DNA of 64,000 nt. It comes from Alsobacter ponti (lineage in GTDB: Bacteria; Pseudomonadota; Alphaproteobacteria; Rhizobiales; Beijerinckiaceae). A model generated the notes under the pieces. It was not told where the DNA came from and made no database searches. It worked only from the letters and a program-made list of their open reading frames with translations. The translations under genes and the position numbers were made by a program. This document shows positions 45,077-53,326 of the stretch, one piece after another; the stretch's first letter is position 1, and every line of letters starts with the position of its first letter. The DNA is taken from positions 62,001 through 126,000 of the forward strand of contig NZ_JANCLU010000003.1 of the NCBI RefSeq assembly GCF_024294805.1. The letters run 5' to 3'.

Positions 45077-45749
45077 GGACCATGTACCCCGCACCGCGCA
45101 CCGTATGGATCAGCGGGCGGTCGAAGCCCTTGTCGATCTTGCCGCGCAGCCGCGAGAGATGCACGTCGATCACGTTGGTCTGGGGGTCGAAATGATAGTC
45201 CCAGACGTTCTCCAGCAGCATGGTGCGCGTCACCACCTGCCCGGCGTGCTTCATCAAATATTCCAGCAGGCGGAACTCGCGCGGCTGCAGGTCGACCGGC
45301 TTGCCGGCGCGCGTCACGCGGTGGGACAGGCGGTCGAGCTCGAGGTCGCCCACCTGGTAGCGCGTCTCCTCGGCGCGGCCGCCGCCGCGGCGACGGGCCA
45401 GCACCTCGACGCGGGCCAGCAGTTCCGAGAAGGCGTAGGGCTTGGCGAGATAGTCGTCGCCGCCGGCGCGCAGGCCCTTGACCCGGTCGTCGACCTGGCC
45501 GAGGGCCGAGAGGATCAGCACCGGCGTCTCGACCTTCTGCTCGCGCAGGCCGTGGATCAGCGAAAGCCCGTCGAGCTTCGGCAGCATCCGGTCGATGATG
45601 AGGACGTCGTAGTCGCCCTCGCGGGCCATGGCGTAGCCGTCCAGGCCGTCGCCGCTGTGGTCGGCGACGTGGCCGGACTCGCGGAACGCCTTGACGAGAT
45701 AGGCCGCGGCTTCGGAATCGTCTTCGACTATGAGCAGCTTCATGACCAT
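45060..45749 (-). CDS. OmpR-family response regulator
   Basis: The 229-residue protein has a receiver domain (phosphoacceptor Asp in LIIDRMLPKLDG near residue 55, Lys in YLAKPYAFSE near 105) and an OmpR winged-helix domain (PREFRLLEYLMKHAG, VWDYHFDPQTNVIDVHLSRL). It is cotranscribed with the kinase gene it overlaps. It lies downstream of degP on the same strand, with strong terminators between, so it probably has its own promoter in 45750-45813. GGAG lies eight bases before the ATG at 45749. Confidence 0.92.
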   Translation of the reverse strand: MVMKLLIVEDDSEAAAYLVKAFRESGHVADHSGDGLDGYAMAREGDYDVLIIDRMLPKLDGLSLIHGLREQKVETPVLILSALGQVDDRVKGLRAGGDDYLAKPYAFSELLARVEVLARRRGGGRAEETRYQVGDLELDRLSHRVTRAGKPVDLQPREFRLLEYLMKHAGQVVTRTMLLENVWDYHFDPQTNVIDVHLSRLRGKIDKGFDRPLIHTVRGAGYMVRDSAR

Positions 45750-45813
45750 GGAACGTACTCCATGAAGCGGGACTGTGAAGGGTCTCCGCCCGTCGCGCGC
45801 GCTGTCATGAACG

Positions 45814-45848
45814 AAAAACGGCAGGCCGGAGGGGCTCCCGGCCTGCCG
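45814..45848 (-). terminator. Rho-independent terminator of degP
   Basis: On the minus strand CGGCAGGCCGG and CCGGCCTGCCG form a perfect 11-bp stem with an 8-base loop, followed directly by TTTTT. It lies about 50 bases past the degP stop and is oriented to end degP transcription before the response regulator gene. Confidence 0.8.
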
Positions 45849-45853
45849 CGCGG

Positions 45854-45888
45854 GGACCCGCCGCCAGGGGCTTGGCGACGGCGGGTCC
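45854..45888 (-). terminator. Second hairpin directly after degP
   Basis: GGACCCGCCG pairs with CGGCGGGTCC (perfect 10 bp) around a 15-base region that can pair further. It starts 12 bases past the degP stop. Without a U-tract, it probably works with the terminator at 45814-45848 or protects the mRNA 3' end. Confidence 0.5.
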
Positions 45889-45900
45889 GTTCGGGGGCGA

Positions 45901-47472
45901 TCAGCCGCGGCTCTCGGCCTTCGGGAAGGCGAGCGCGACGAAGCGCGACTGCTCGCCGGACTTCAGGCGCATCAGCACGGCCTTCTTGCCCTCCTTGCGG
46001 GCGTCGGCGAGGGCCTGCTTGACCTGCGTCGGCTCGGTCACGGCCTTGCCGCCGATCTCGAGGATGACGTCGCCGGCCTTGATGCCCTGGTCGGCGGCCG
46101 CGCCCTCAGGGTCGACCTGCGTCACCACCACGCCCTGCTGGCCCGCGCCCTTCACCGACTTGGCCGGGGCGAGCGCGAGGCCGAAGCTCACGCCTTCCTG
46201 CGTGTCGGCGCCGGTCTCGGCCTTCGCCGTCTTGTCGCCGGGCAGCGCGCCCAGCTTCAGGCTCAGCGTCTCCTCGCGGCCGTCGCGCACCAGGCCGACC
46301 TTGACGGCCGAGCCGGGCTTGAGCGTGGCGATCTCGCGGGACAGCTCCTTGGGACCCTGCACCGGCTTGCCGTCGACCGACACGATGGTGTCGCCCGCCT
46401 TGATGCCCGCATCGAGGGCCGGGCCGTCCTTGGCGACCTCGGCGACGAGCGCGCCCTTGGTCTCCTTGAGGCCGAGGCTGTCGGCGATCTCGCGGGTCAC
46501 GGGCTGGATCTGCACGCCGATATAGCCGCGCGTCACCTTGCCGGTGTCCTTGATCGACTCGATCACGCTCTCGGCGGTCGAGGCCGGGATCGCGAAGGCG
46601 ATGCCGACATTGCCGCCGGAGGGCGAGTAGATGGCGGTGTTGACGCCCACCACCTCGCCGGCCGCGTTGAAGGTCGGGCCGCCCGAGTTGCCGCGGTTCA
46701 CCGCCGCGTCGATCTGCATGAAGTCGTCATACGGGCCGGCGCCGATGTCGCGGCCGCGCGCCGAGACGATGCCCGCCGTCACCGTGCCGCCGAGGCCGAA
46801 CGGATTGCCGACCGCGATCACCCAGTCGCCGACGCGCGGCGAGGCCTGGGCGAACTTGACGAAGGGGTAGTCGCCGGCCTGCTTCACCTTGAGCAGCGCC
46901 AGGTCGGTCTTGGGGTCGGTCCCGACCACCTTGGCGTCGACCGTGCGGCCGTCGTCCATGGTCAGCGTGACCTCCACGGCGTGATCGACCACGTGGTTGT
47001 TGGTGACGACGTAGCCGTCAGGCGTGATGAAGAAGCCGGAGCCCTGCGCCATGCCGTACTGGTGGCCGCGCGGGGTGTTCTGGCCAAACGGCGAGCGCTG
47101 GCCGCCATTGCCGTTGGGCATCGGCATGCCGAAGCGCTTGAAGAATTCCTCCATGCCCGGGGGCAGGTTCTGAGGGGCTCCGTTGTCGTCGCTGTTGTCG
47201 TCGGCGACGCCGCCCGAACGGTCGGCCGCCGTCTCGACCTTCACCTTCACCGACACCACAGCCTTGCGCACCTGCTCGGCCACGTCCGCGAAGGACGCGG
47301 GGCCGGCCTGCGGCGCGAGCGGCGCGGTCACCGCCGGCGCGGACTGGGCATGGGCGGCGCTGTCGCCGAAGAAGACGTTCTGGCTGGCGCCGAAGCCGAC
47401 TACGCCCAGCGCGCAAACGCCGGCCAGCAGCGAGGCGCGCAGGCGGCGGGACTTGGGATGAGACTCGTTCAT
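45901..47472 (-). CDS. degP: Periplasmic serine endoprotease DegP (Do family)
   Basis: The 523-residue protein starts with a long signal peptide (SLLAGVCALGVVGFGAS, cleavage probably after AHA near residue 42). It carries a trypsin-like domain with the triad His in TNNHVVDH, Asp in DPKTDLALL and Ser in NRGNSGGPTF, and two PDZ domains (from about 315 and 425). It degrades or refolds damaged envelope proteins. A Gly/Asn/Pro-rich loop near residues 85-130 is typical of the LA loop. The ATG at 47472 has GGAGG nine bases upstream; the frame extends a few codons further. Confidence 0.94.
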   Translation of the reverse strand: MNESHPKSRRLRASLLAGVCALGVVGFGASQNVFFGDSAAHAQSAPAVTAPLAPQAGPASFADVAEQVRKAVVSVKVKVETAADRSGGVADDNSDDNGAPQNLPPGMEEFFKRFGMPMPNGNGGQRSPFGQNTPRGHQYGMAQGSGFFITPDGYVVTNNHVVDHAVEVTLTMDDGRTVDAKVVGTDPKTDLALLKVKQAGDYPFVKFAQASPRVGDWVIAVGNPFGLGGTVTAGIVSARGRDIGAGPYDDFMQIDAAVNRGNSGGPTFNAAGEVVGVNTAIYSPSGGNVGIAFAIPASTAESVIESIKDTGKVTRGYIGVQIQPVTREIADSLGLKETKGALVAEVAKDGPALDAGIKAGDTIVSVDGKPVQGPKELSREIATLKPGSAVKVGLVRDGREETLSLKLGALPGDKTAKAETGADTQEGVSFGLALAPAKSVKGAGQQGVVVTQVDPEGAAADQGIKAGDVILEIGGKAVTEPTQVKQALADARKEGKKAVLMRLKSGEQSRFVALAFPKAESRG

Positions 47473-47604
47473 TTTCGAAACCTCCGTCAGCAATGCGAGT
47501 GCCTTGCTTGCAACGGAGATTTACGTCTCGGGGCTTACGACTGCTTCACGGGCGCATGAAACTTTGGAAAGGTTTGCGGATGCCCGAGGAGATCTGGGAG
47601 GCGA

Positions 47605-48057
47605 TCAGTGAATTCCTGACTTGCGGCCATGCTCGACAGCGCCGGGTACCCGCGCGACGTCGGATACCCACTGGTGCAACGCGTCGCCTTCGGAAGGCTG
47701 AGCGCCCGCCAGCGCCGCGTCCAGCGCGGCTCTCAATTTCTGCAGGTCGGCGCGGAGCGCCTGGCTGAGCTCGGCTTGCGACTGCAGCAACTCGTCCTGC
47801 CTACGGATCAGGTCGACCAGCTTGCGCCGCTCATCACCGATTTCGCGCGCAAAGCTGCCGGGCTCGGGGACCGGGCGGCCGAGCCTTCGTGTCTCGTCGC
47901 ACCATTCGACAATCGCGTCGCGAAGGTTGGCGATCGCTTCCTCCGGCGTCTCGCCATCCGACATGCAGCCATAGAGATCGGGCGCATAGGCCGCGTATCC
48001 GCCGCCATCCTCATCGGCCAGCGCGACGACCACAACCGGATAGAACGCTTCCTTCAT
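47605..48057 (-). CDS. hicB: HicB-family antitoxin
   Basis: The 150-residue protein begins with the HicB partial RNase-H fold: FYPVVVVALADEDGGGYAAY, PDLYGCMSDGETPEEAIANL. A long charged helical tail follows (from about residue 75). In HicAB modules HicB neutralises the HicA mRNA interferase and often represses the operon. Its ATG overlaps the hicA stop (ATGA), giving the usual toxin-first order. The C-terminal part lacks an obvious helix-turn-helix and looks like a coiled coil, so DNA binding is uncertain. Confidence 0.85.
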   Translation of the reverse strand: MKEAFYPVVVVALADEDGGGYAAYAPDLYGCMSDGETPEEAIANLRDAIVEWCDETRRLGRPVPEPGSFAREIGDERRKLVDLIRRQDELLQSQAELSQALRADLQKLRAALDAALAGAQPSEGDALHQWVSDVARVPGAVEHGRKSGIH

Positions 48058-48371
48058 TCGTCAGTCCCCTCGGCCGATACACGCTGATGGGAAGTCAACA
48101 GGGCCACAAGCTGCTTGATGTACATGGGCTTTATAGGCCTTTTCGCGGGAATTGGCAGTACGCCCCGCAACAGCGGGCTCGACACGCGGAAGTGACTTCC
48201 CGAGCTCGGCGGCGTGCAGTTCACGCCACATTCGCGACAGACCCTCTGAACGTCTTCGATACGCCAGTCGCGTGGATTGTTCCGCATCTCCTCGAGGGTC
48301 TTCGAGGGTCGCGGCGCGCCGCCGGGGCGCTGCTTTCCAACCAATGATCGCTCTTGAAATCCAATCATCAA
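48054..48371 (-). CDS. hicA: HicA-family mRNA interferase toxin
   Basis: The 105-residue protein carries the dsRBD-like HicA fold near its C-terminus, with the catalytic His in SGSHFRVSSP and the conserved IPAKRPIKPMYIKQLVALL. The segment KTLEEMRNNPRDWRIEDVQRVCRECG fits the longer HicA subgroup common in rhizobia. The true start may be downstream of 48371 (ATG at 48287 at the latest). It is paired with hicB by a four-base overlap. Confidence 0.8.
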   Translation of the reverse strand: MMIGFQERSLVGKQRPGGAPRPSKTLEEMRNNPRDWRIEDVQRVCRECGVNCTPPSSGSHFRVSSPLLRGVLPIPAKRPIKPMYIKQLVALLTSHQRVSAEGTDE

Positions 48372-48415
48372 ATTGGGAACGAGCGTATCGCGTCAGCCGA
48401 AACACCGCAATCGGG

Positions 48416-48886
48416 CTACCTCCCCGCTACTTCCTCCAGTTCCCGCTTCTCCTCGTCCGTGAGCGCGGACGGGGCGGCGGGGCGGCGGCGCCGGGCGTTG
48501 GCCCAGACCACGGCGGCGCCGCCGATCAGCACGGCGAAGGGGCCGAGCCAGAGCAGCGCCGTGCCCGCGTTGAAGGGCGGTCGCAGCAGCACGAACTCGC
48601 CGTAGCGGTCGACCAGGAAGGTGCGGATTTCGGCGTCGCTGGCCCCCTTGGTCAGCTTCTCGCGGACGATGAGCCGCAAATCGCGCGCAAGCGGCGCGTC
48701 GCTGTCGTCGATGGACTGGTTCTGGCAGACGAGGCAGCGCAGCTCGGCCGAGATGGCGCGGGCGCGCGCCTCCAGCACCGGGTCCTTGAGGATTTCGTCG
48801 GGCTGCACTGCGAGCGCCGGCGCGGCCTGGGACAAAGCGGCGAAGGCGAGCGCCAGGACGGCGGCGGCGAGGCGGCGGGCGCGCAT
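48416..48886 (-). CDS. ccmH: Cytochrome c maturation protein CcmH
   Basis: The 156-residue protein has a signal/anchor at residues 5-26, the redox motif RCLVCQNQSIDDSDAP with its Cys pair near residue 51, and a C-terminal membrane helix (LLWLGPFAVLIGGAAVVWA). CcmH keeps apocytochrome thiols reduced and works with CcmF in heme ligation. It is the last gene of ccmI-E-F-H, five bases after ccmF. The start ATG at 48886 lies within a longer open frame that has no support upstream. Confidence 0.93.
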   Translation of the reverse strand: MRARRLAAAVLALAFAALSQAAPALAVQPDEILKDPVLEARARAISAELRCLVCQNQSIDDSDAPLARDLRLIVREKLTKGASDAEIRTFLVDRYGEFVLLRPPFNAGTALLWLGPFAVLIGGAAVVWANARRRRPAAPSALTDEEKRELEEVAGR

Positions 48887-48891
48887 GGGCG

Positions 48892-50886
48892 TCACTCCGC
48901 CGGGGCCGGAACGGCGGCGCGCGCCGGAGCGGGCGCGCCGATGCGGGCGCGCCGGTCGAGCAGCGACAGCCCGCCGCCGAGCGCCATCACCACCGCGCCG
49001 AGCCAGATCAGCAGCACCATCGGCTTCCAGTAGAGCCGCAGCCCCGCGGCGTTGGGCTCGATCTCGCCGACGCTCGCGTAGACCTGGCCGAGGCCGAGCG
49101 TCATCAGCCCCGCCTCGCTGGTCGGCATCGAACGGCCCACCATGACGCGCTTGCCCGGTTCCAGCACGCCGAGGGACTGGCCGTCGCGCGTCACGCGCAG
49201 GCGCGCCACCGTCTCGCGGTAATCCGGACCGTTGCGCGGCGTCACCGCCTCGAGCGTCACGGTGTAGTCTCCCAGGCGCGTGCTCTGGCCCGGCTGGAGC
49301 GTCACGATCGACTCGACGCCCCACGCCGTCGCGGCGATGCCGATGACGGTGACGCCGACGCCGGCGTGCGACAGCGCCGTGCCCCAGGCCGAGCGCGGCA
49401 GACCCGCCGCGCGGCGCAGCATCACGCCGAGCCCAGCGCCGCGCCGCCAGGCGCGCGTCGCGATCTCGGTGGCCGAGCCGAGGATGAGATAGACGCCGAG
49501 GCCGACGCCCACCGGCGCGAGCACGGGACCGCCCACCGTCAGGGCTAGGATGACGATGGCGACCACCACGCCCACGGCGATGGCGAAGGCGAGGCGCTGC
49601 GCCACGCCGAGCAGGTCGCCGCGCTTCCAGGCCAGCGACTGGCCGAACGGGATGGCCAGCATCAGCGGGAAGGCGAGCGGCAGGAAGGTGGCGTTGAAGA
49701 AGGGAGCGCCGACAGAGATCTTCGACGGATTGTCGGGGCTCCACCAGCCGGTCACGGCCTCCAGAGCCAGCGGGTAGAGCGTGCCGACGAACACCGTCGC
49801 GCACGCCGTGGCGAGCAGCAGGTTGTTGAGCACCAGCGCGCCCTCGCGCGACACGGGCGCGAACACGCCGCCCTGCCGCAGCACCGGCGCGCGCCACGCG
49901 AACAGGGTCAGCGCGCCGCCGATGAACACGACCAGGATGGCGAGGATGAAGACGCCGCGCGCGGGGTCGGAGGCGAAGCTGTGGACGGACGTCAGCACGC
50001 CCGAGCGCACCAGGAACGTGCCGATGAGCGACAGCGAGAAGGCGAGGATCGACAGCAGCATCGTCCAGACCTTCAGCGCGTCGCGCTTCTCCATCACGAC
50101 GGTGGAATGCAGCAGCGCCGTGCCCGCCAGCCAAGGCATCAGCGAAGCATTCTCGACCGGGTCCCAGAACCACCAGCCGCCCCAGCCCAGCTCGTAATAG
50201 GCCCAGTAGGACCCCATCGCGATGCCGAGCGTCAGGAAGCACCAGGCGGTAAGCGTCCACGGCCGCACGAAGCGCGCCCACACGGCGTCGATGCGGCCCT
50301 CGATCAGCGCGCCCACGGCGAAGGAGAAGGCGATCGAGAAGCCGACATAGCCGAGGTAGAGCAGCGGCGGGTGGATCGCCAGGCCGGGGTCCTGCAGGAT
50401 CGGGTTCAGGCCGTCGCCCTCGAACGGGGCCGGCGCGACGCGGGCGAACGGGTTGGACGTCGTCAGGATGAACAGCAGGAAGGCCGCGGCCACCGCCCCC
50501 TGCACCGCGAGCACGTTGGAGAGCAGGCGCGCCGGCATCCGCCCGCCGCGCGCCGCCACGAGGCCCGCGAACAGCGCCAGGATGAGCACCCAGAGCAGCA
50601 TCGAGCCCTCGTGGTTCGCCCACACGCCGGAGATCTTGTAGGCGAGCGGCTTCATCGAGTGCGAGTTCTGGACGACGTTCATCACCGAGAAGTCCGAGCC
50701 GACATAGGCCCAGGTGAGCGCGCCGTAGCTCAGCGCCACCATCACCAGCATGGCGAAGGCCGCCGGACGGGCCACGGCCATGAGCGCGGGATCGCGCGCC
50801 GCGGCGCCCCACATCGGCACCACGGCGAGCACCAGCGAGAGGGCGAAGGCGAGGACGAGAGCGTAATGGCCGGCTTCGACGATCAT
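48892..50886 (-). CDS. ccmF: Cytochrome c heme lyase CcmF
   Basis: The 664-residue multi-spanning membrane protein of the heme-handling family has the tryptophan-rich WWD motif (GWGGWWFWDPVENASLMPWL near residue 235). Conserved His residues lie in ISGVWANHEGSMLLW and in the region around AGTALLHSTVV. It joins heme to apocytochromes received from CcmH, with heme delivered by CcmE. It follows ccmE after 49 bases on the same strand. PuuD in this window is one expected client. Confidence 0.95.
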   Translation of the reverse strand: MIVEAGHYALVLAFALSLVLAVVPMWGAAARDPALMAVARPAAFAMLVMVALSYGALTWAYVGSDFSVMNVVQNSHSMKPLAYKISGVWANHEGSMLLWVLILALFAGLVAARGGRMPARLLSNVLAVQGAVAAAFLLFILTTSNPFARVAPAPFEGDGLNPILQDPGLAIHPPLLYLGYVGFSIAFSFAVGALIEGRIDAVWARFVRPWTLTAWCFLTLGIAMGSYWAYYELGWGGWWFWDPVENASLMPWLAGTALLHSTVVMEKRDALKVWTMLLSILAFSLSLIGTFLVRSGVLTSVHSFASDPARGVFILAILVVFIGGALTLFAWRAPVLRQGGVFAPVSREGALVLNNLLLATACATVFVGTLYPLALEAVTGWWSPDNPSKISVGAPFFNATFLPLAFPLMLAIPFGQSLAWKRGDLLGVAQRLAFAIAVGVVVAIVILALTVGGPVLAPVGVGLGVYLILGSATEIATRAWRRGAGLGVMLRRAAGLPRSAWGTALSHAGVGVTVIGIAATAWGVESIVTLQPGQSTRLGDYTVTLEAVTPRNGPDYRETVARLRVTRDGQSLGVLEPGKRVMVGRSMPTSEAGLMTLGLGQVYASVGEIEPNAAGLRLYWKPMVLLIWLGAVVMALGGGLSLLDRRARIGAPAPARAAVPAPAE

Positions 50887-50935
50887 GAGCCTGTTCCGTC
50901 GCGCCCGGGTTTGAAGGCCCGAGCCGGGGTCCCGG

Positions 50936-51409
50936 TTACTTCTGGGCGGAGGCCGGCGTGGCCCCCGTCTTTTCGGGCGCGTGCTGCCACACGCCCTGCT
51001 TCTTCAACGCATCCGCGACCTCGCGCGGCATGTATTTTTCGTCGTGCTTGGCGAGCACGCTGTCGGCCTTGAAGACGCCGTCGGCCTCCAGCACGCCTTC
51101 CGCCACCACGCCCTGCCCCTCGCGGAACAGGTCCGGCAGCAGCCCCCGGTAGCGAACGGGCACGTCCTTGGCCGTGTCCGTCACCTCGAAGCGCACCGTC
51201 TGGTCCGGCCCGCGCTGCAATGTGCCTTCCTTGACGAGCCCGCCGATGCGCAGCCGCGTGCCGGGCTGTACGCCCTTGGCCGCGATCTCGCTGGGGCCGT
51301 AGAAGAACACAATGGTGTCGCGCATGGCGAAGAGGACGAGCCCGGCGGCCACGCCGATTACGGCGAGCGCGGCGCCGATCACCGTCAGCCTGCGCTGCTT
51401 GCGCGTCAT
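50936..51409 (-). CDS. ccmE: Cytochrome c maturation heme chaperone CcmE
   Basis: The 157-residue protein has a short cytoplasmic N-terminus, one membrane helix (residues about 8-28) and a periplasmic beta-barrel domain. The heme-attaching His lies in [14 protein letters not shown] near residue 123. It carries heme from the CcmABC complex to CcmF. It starts three bases before the ccmI stop codon. The last ~15 residues are a flexible Ala/Pro/Thr-rich tail. Confidence 0.94.
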   Translation of the reverse strand: MTRKQRRLTVIGAALAVIGVAAGLVLFAMRDTIVFFYGPSEIAAKGVQPGTRLRIGGLVKEGTLQRGPDQTVRFEVTDTAKDVPVRYRGLLPDLFREGQGVVAEGVLEADGVFKADSVLAKHDEKYMPREVADALKKQGVWQHAPEKTGATPASAQK

Positions 51410-51412
51410 GGC

Positions 51413-52549
51413 TCAGGACCCTCCGATGTTGAGTTCGCGCCCGAGGCTGTCGAGCCGCCCCCGCCCGGCCTCGTCGCCGGAAAGCGCCGCGCGGCCGCGC
51501 GCCAGCGCGTCGCGCGCCTTGTCTGGCTCGCCGAGCACGGCGTAGGAGCGCACCAGCCTGATCCAGCCCTCGACGTCCGACCCGTCCTGCGCGAGCCGCG
51601 CGGACAGGTTCTCGACCATGCCGCGAATGGCGGCCATGCGCTCGCCCTCGGGCATCGCCGCGATGGCGCCGGCGGGCGAGTCCGCCGTGTCGGCCGGCGG
51701 CGCTCCCAGCGACGCGAGGCGGGCGTTGAGCGTGGCGGCGAGCGCGCTGCCCGCCGGGGCCTGCGAGGCCAGCGCGCGATAGGCGGCGATGGCCGCCTGG
51801 GCGTCGCCCTCCTGCTCGGAGGCGAGCGCCCGATAGAAGCGCGCCTTGACGGTCGCGGGGTCGATCTTCAGCGCGCTGTCGAAGGCCTGCCGCGCGTCGG
51901 CTGAGACGATGCCGTTGTTCGAGGCGACCAGCGCCTCGCCGTAGTTCTCGAGCCGGCGCGGCGTTTCGCCGAGGATGCGGATGGCGTTGGACCAGGCGCG
52001 CGCCGCGTCGTCGTAGCGGCCGGCGTTCATGTAGACCGGCGCGATGACCTCGTGGCCCTGGCCGTCGTCGGGCTTCTGGGCGAGATGCGCCTCGATGCGC
52101 GCCATCGCCTCTTGCAGGTCGATCTGGCCGGGATCCCTGGCGCGGTCCACCCTGGCCGAAAGCGGCATCGAGGGCATGTCCGGCTGGCCCAGGCGCAGGT
52201 AGAGCGGCAGGCTGAGGAGCGGAATGCCGACCAGCGCCAGCAGCGCGGCCACGCGGCGGCGGCGCAGGGACGCTCCGCCTCCGGCGTGTTCCGTCGCCTT
52301 GTCGCGCCGCGCCGCGCCGAGCAGGCGGCGCGCGGCCTCGACCCGCGCCGTCTCGGCGTCGGCGGGGTCGATGAGCCCGCGCTCGGCGTCGCGCTCGATC
52401 TCGGCGAGCTGCGTGCGATAGAAGGCGGCGTCGGTGGCCGTCTCGCCGGGCGCGGACGCCGCCGGGGCTTGGCGCGACAACGGCAAAAGGACGGCGAAAA
52501 CCGCCGCCCCCGTCAGCAGAGCCAGGACGATCCAAACGAACATGGCCAT
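51413..52549 (-). CDS. ccmI: Cytochrome c biogenesis protein CcmI (TPR domain)
   Basis: The 378-residue protein has two membrane helices, at about residues 3-23 and 96-115, with a leucine-zipper-like cytoplasmic loop (DAAFYRTQLAEIERDAERGLID) between them, and periplasmic TPR repeats from about residue 140 onward. This is the standard CcmI layout; it chaperones apocytochrome c to the CcmFH ligation complex. It is the first gene of the ccm operon. An ATG two codons downstream (52543) is also possible. Confidence 0.92.
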   Translation of the reverse strand: MAMFVWIVLALLTGAAVFAVLLPLSRQAPAASAPGETATDAAFYRTQLAEIERDAERGLIDPADAETARVEAARRLLGAARRDKATEHAGGGASLRRRRVAALLALVGIPLLSLPLYLRLGQPDMPSMPLSARVDRARDPGQIDLQEAMARIEAHLAQKPDDGQGHEVIAPVYMNAGRYDDAARAWSNAIRILGETPRRLENYGEALVASNNGIVSADARQAFDSALKIDPATVKARFYRALASEQEGDAQAAIAAYRALASQAPAGSALAATLNARLASLGAPPADTADSPAGAIAAMPEGERMAAIRGMVENLSARLAQDGSDVEGWIRLVRSYAVLGEPDKARDALARGRAALSGDEAGRGRLDSLGRELNIGGS

Positions 52550-52593
52550 CGCTTACAGGCGCTTTAAGGCAAGGTCACGCCCAAATTGACGAA

Positions 52594-52623
52594 GGCCCGG
52601 TCCGGGCTTTTCCGGACCGGGCC
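52594..52623 (-). terminator. Strong hairpin between the lipoprotein gene and ccmI
   Basis: A perfect 12-bp stem (GGCCCGGTCCGG with CCGGACCGGGCC) with a 6-base loop lies 46 bases past the lipoprotein stop. No real U-tract follows on the minus strand. It is a likely terminator separating the lipoprotein gene from the ccm operon. Confidence 0.6.
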
Positions 52624-52668
52624 AATTCTCGCGAGCGCGAGGGGTCGGACGCTACCGCGCTTGGCGGA

Positions 52669-53133
52669 TCAGCTCACGATTTCCCACGAGCCGTCCGGGT
52701 TGCGGCAGGCGGTGCCGGAGCCGGACTGCGGACGCCCGTCGATATAGATCGTGTGGGTGTAGCGGCGGCAGGTGCCGGAGTTGTCGACATAGACCGGGCC
52801 CGGATCGACATAGCCGTAGGCGCCGCTGGGGGCGCGCCACTGCGAACGGGAGCCGCTGGCGACCGCGCTGTACTGCGCGTTATAGGCGCGCGCCTGCGCC
52901 TCCTGGTCGAGGTTGCGCCCGATCTGGTTGCCGAGGAAGCCGCCGATCATGGTGCCCGCCATCACGGCCGCGACCTTGCCCGCGCCGCCGCCGAAGCGGC
53001 TGCCGATCAGGCCGCCGGCCACCGCGCCGATCACGGTGCCGCCGGCCTCGTTCGGACCGGTCTGTGGCGAACAGCCCGCCGCGCCCAGCGAAAGAAGGAC
53101 CGCCATGCTCGCGGCGATGATTTTTGTCTTCAT
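52669..53133 (-). CDS. Glycine-zipper outer-membrane lipoprotein
   Basis: The 154-residue protein has a lipoprotein signal peptide with lipobox LGAAGC (Cys near residue 21), then a glycine-zipper 2TM domain (VIGAVAGGLIGSRFGGGAGK, MAGTMIGGFLGNQIG). A C-terminal soluble domain ends in GTACRNPDGSWEIVS, a pattern found in many alphaproteobacterial surface antigens (17 kDa antigen type). It is probably anchored in the outer membrane; its precise role is unknown. The ATG at 53133 begins the signal peptide. Confidence 0.87.
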   Translation of the reverse strand: MKTKIIAASMAVLLSLGAAGCSPQTGPNEAGGTVIGAVAGGLIGSRFGGGAGKVAAVMAGTMIGGFLGNQIGRNLDQEAQARAYNAQYSAVASGSRSQWRAPSGAYGYVDPGPVYVDNSGTCRRYTHTIYIDGRPQSGSGTACRNPDGSWEIVS

Positions 53134-53326
53134 GTCGAGAATCGCTCCGGGTGAATGAGTCGCAGGGCACCAGCAAAAGTCGATCCGGCCTCCTGTCAAG
53201 CGTAGGCTGGACGCTGATCTTGCCCGCACGATGGCGAAACCGACCCGCGAACAGGCCGGAATGTGCGCGAATTCACGCCGGCGGGCGGCGCGGGGCGTCG
53301 TTTCGGGCGAAGCGGCCGGAGAATTC

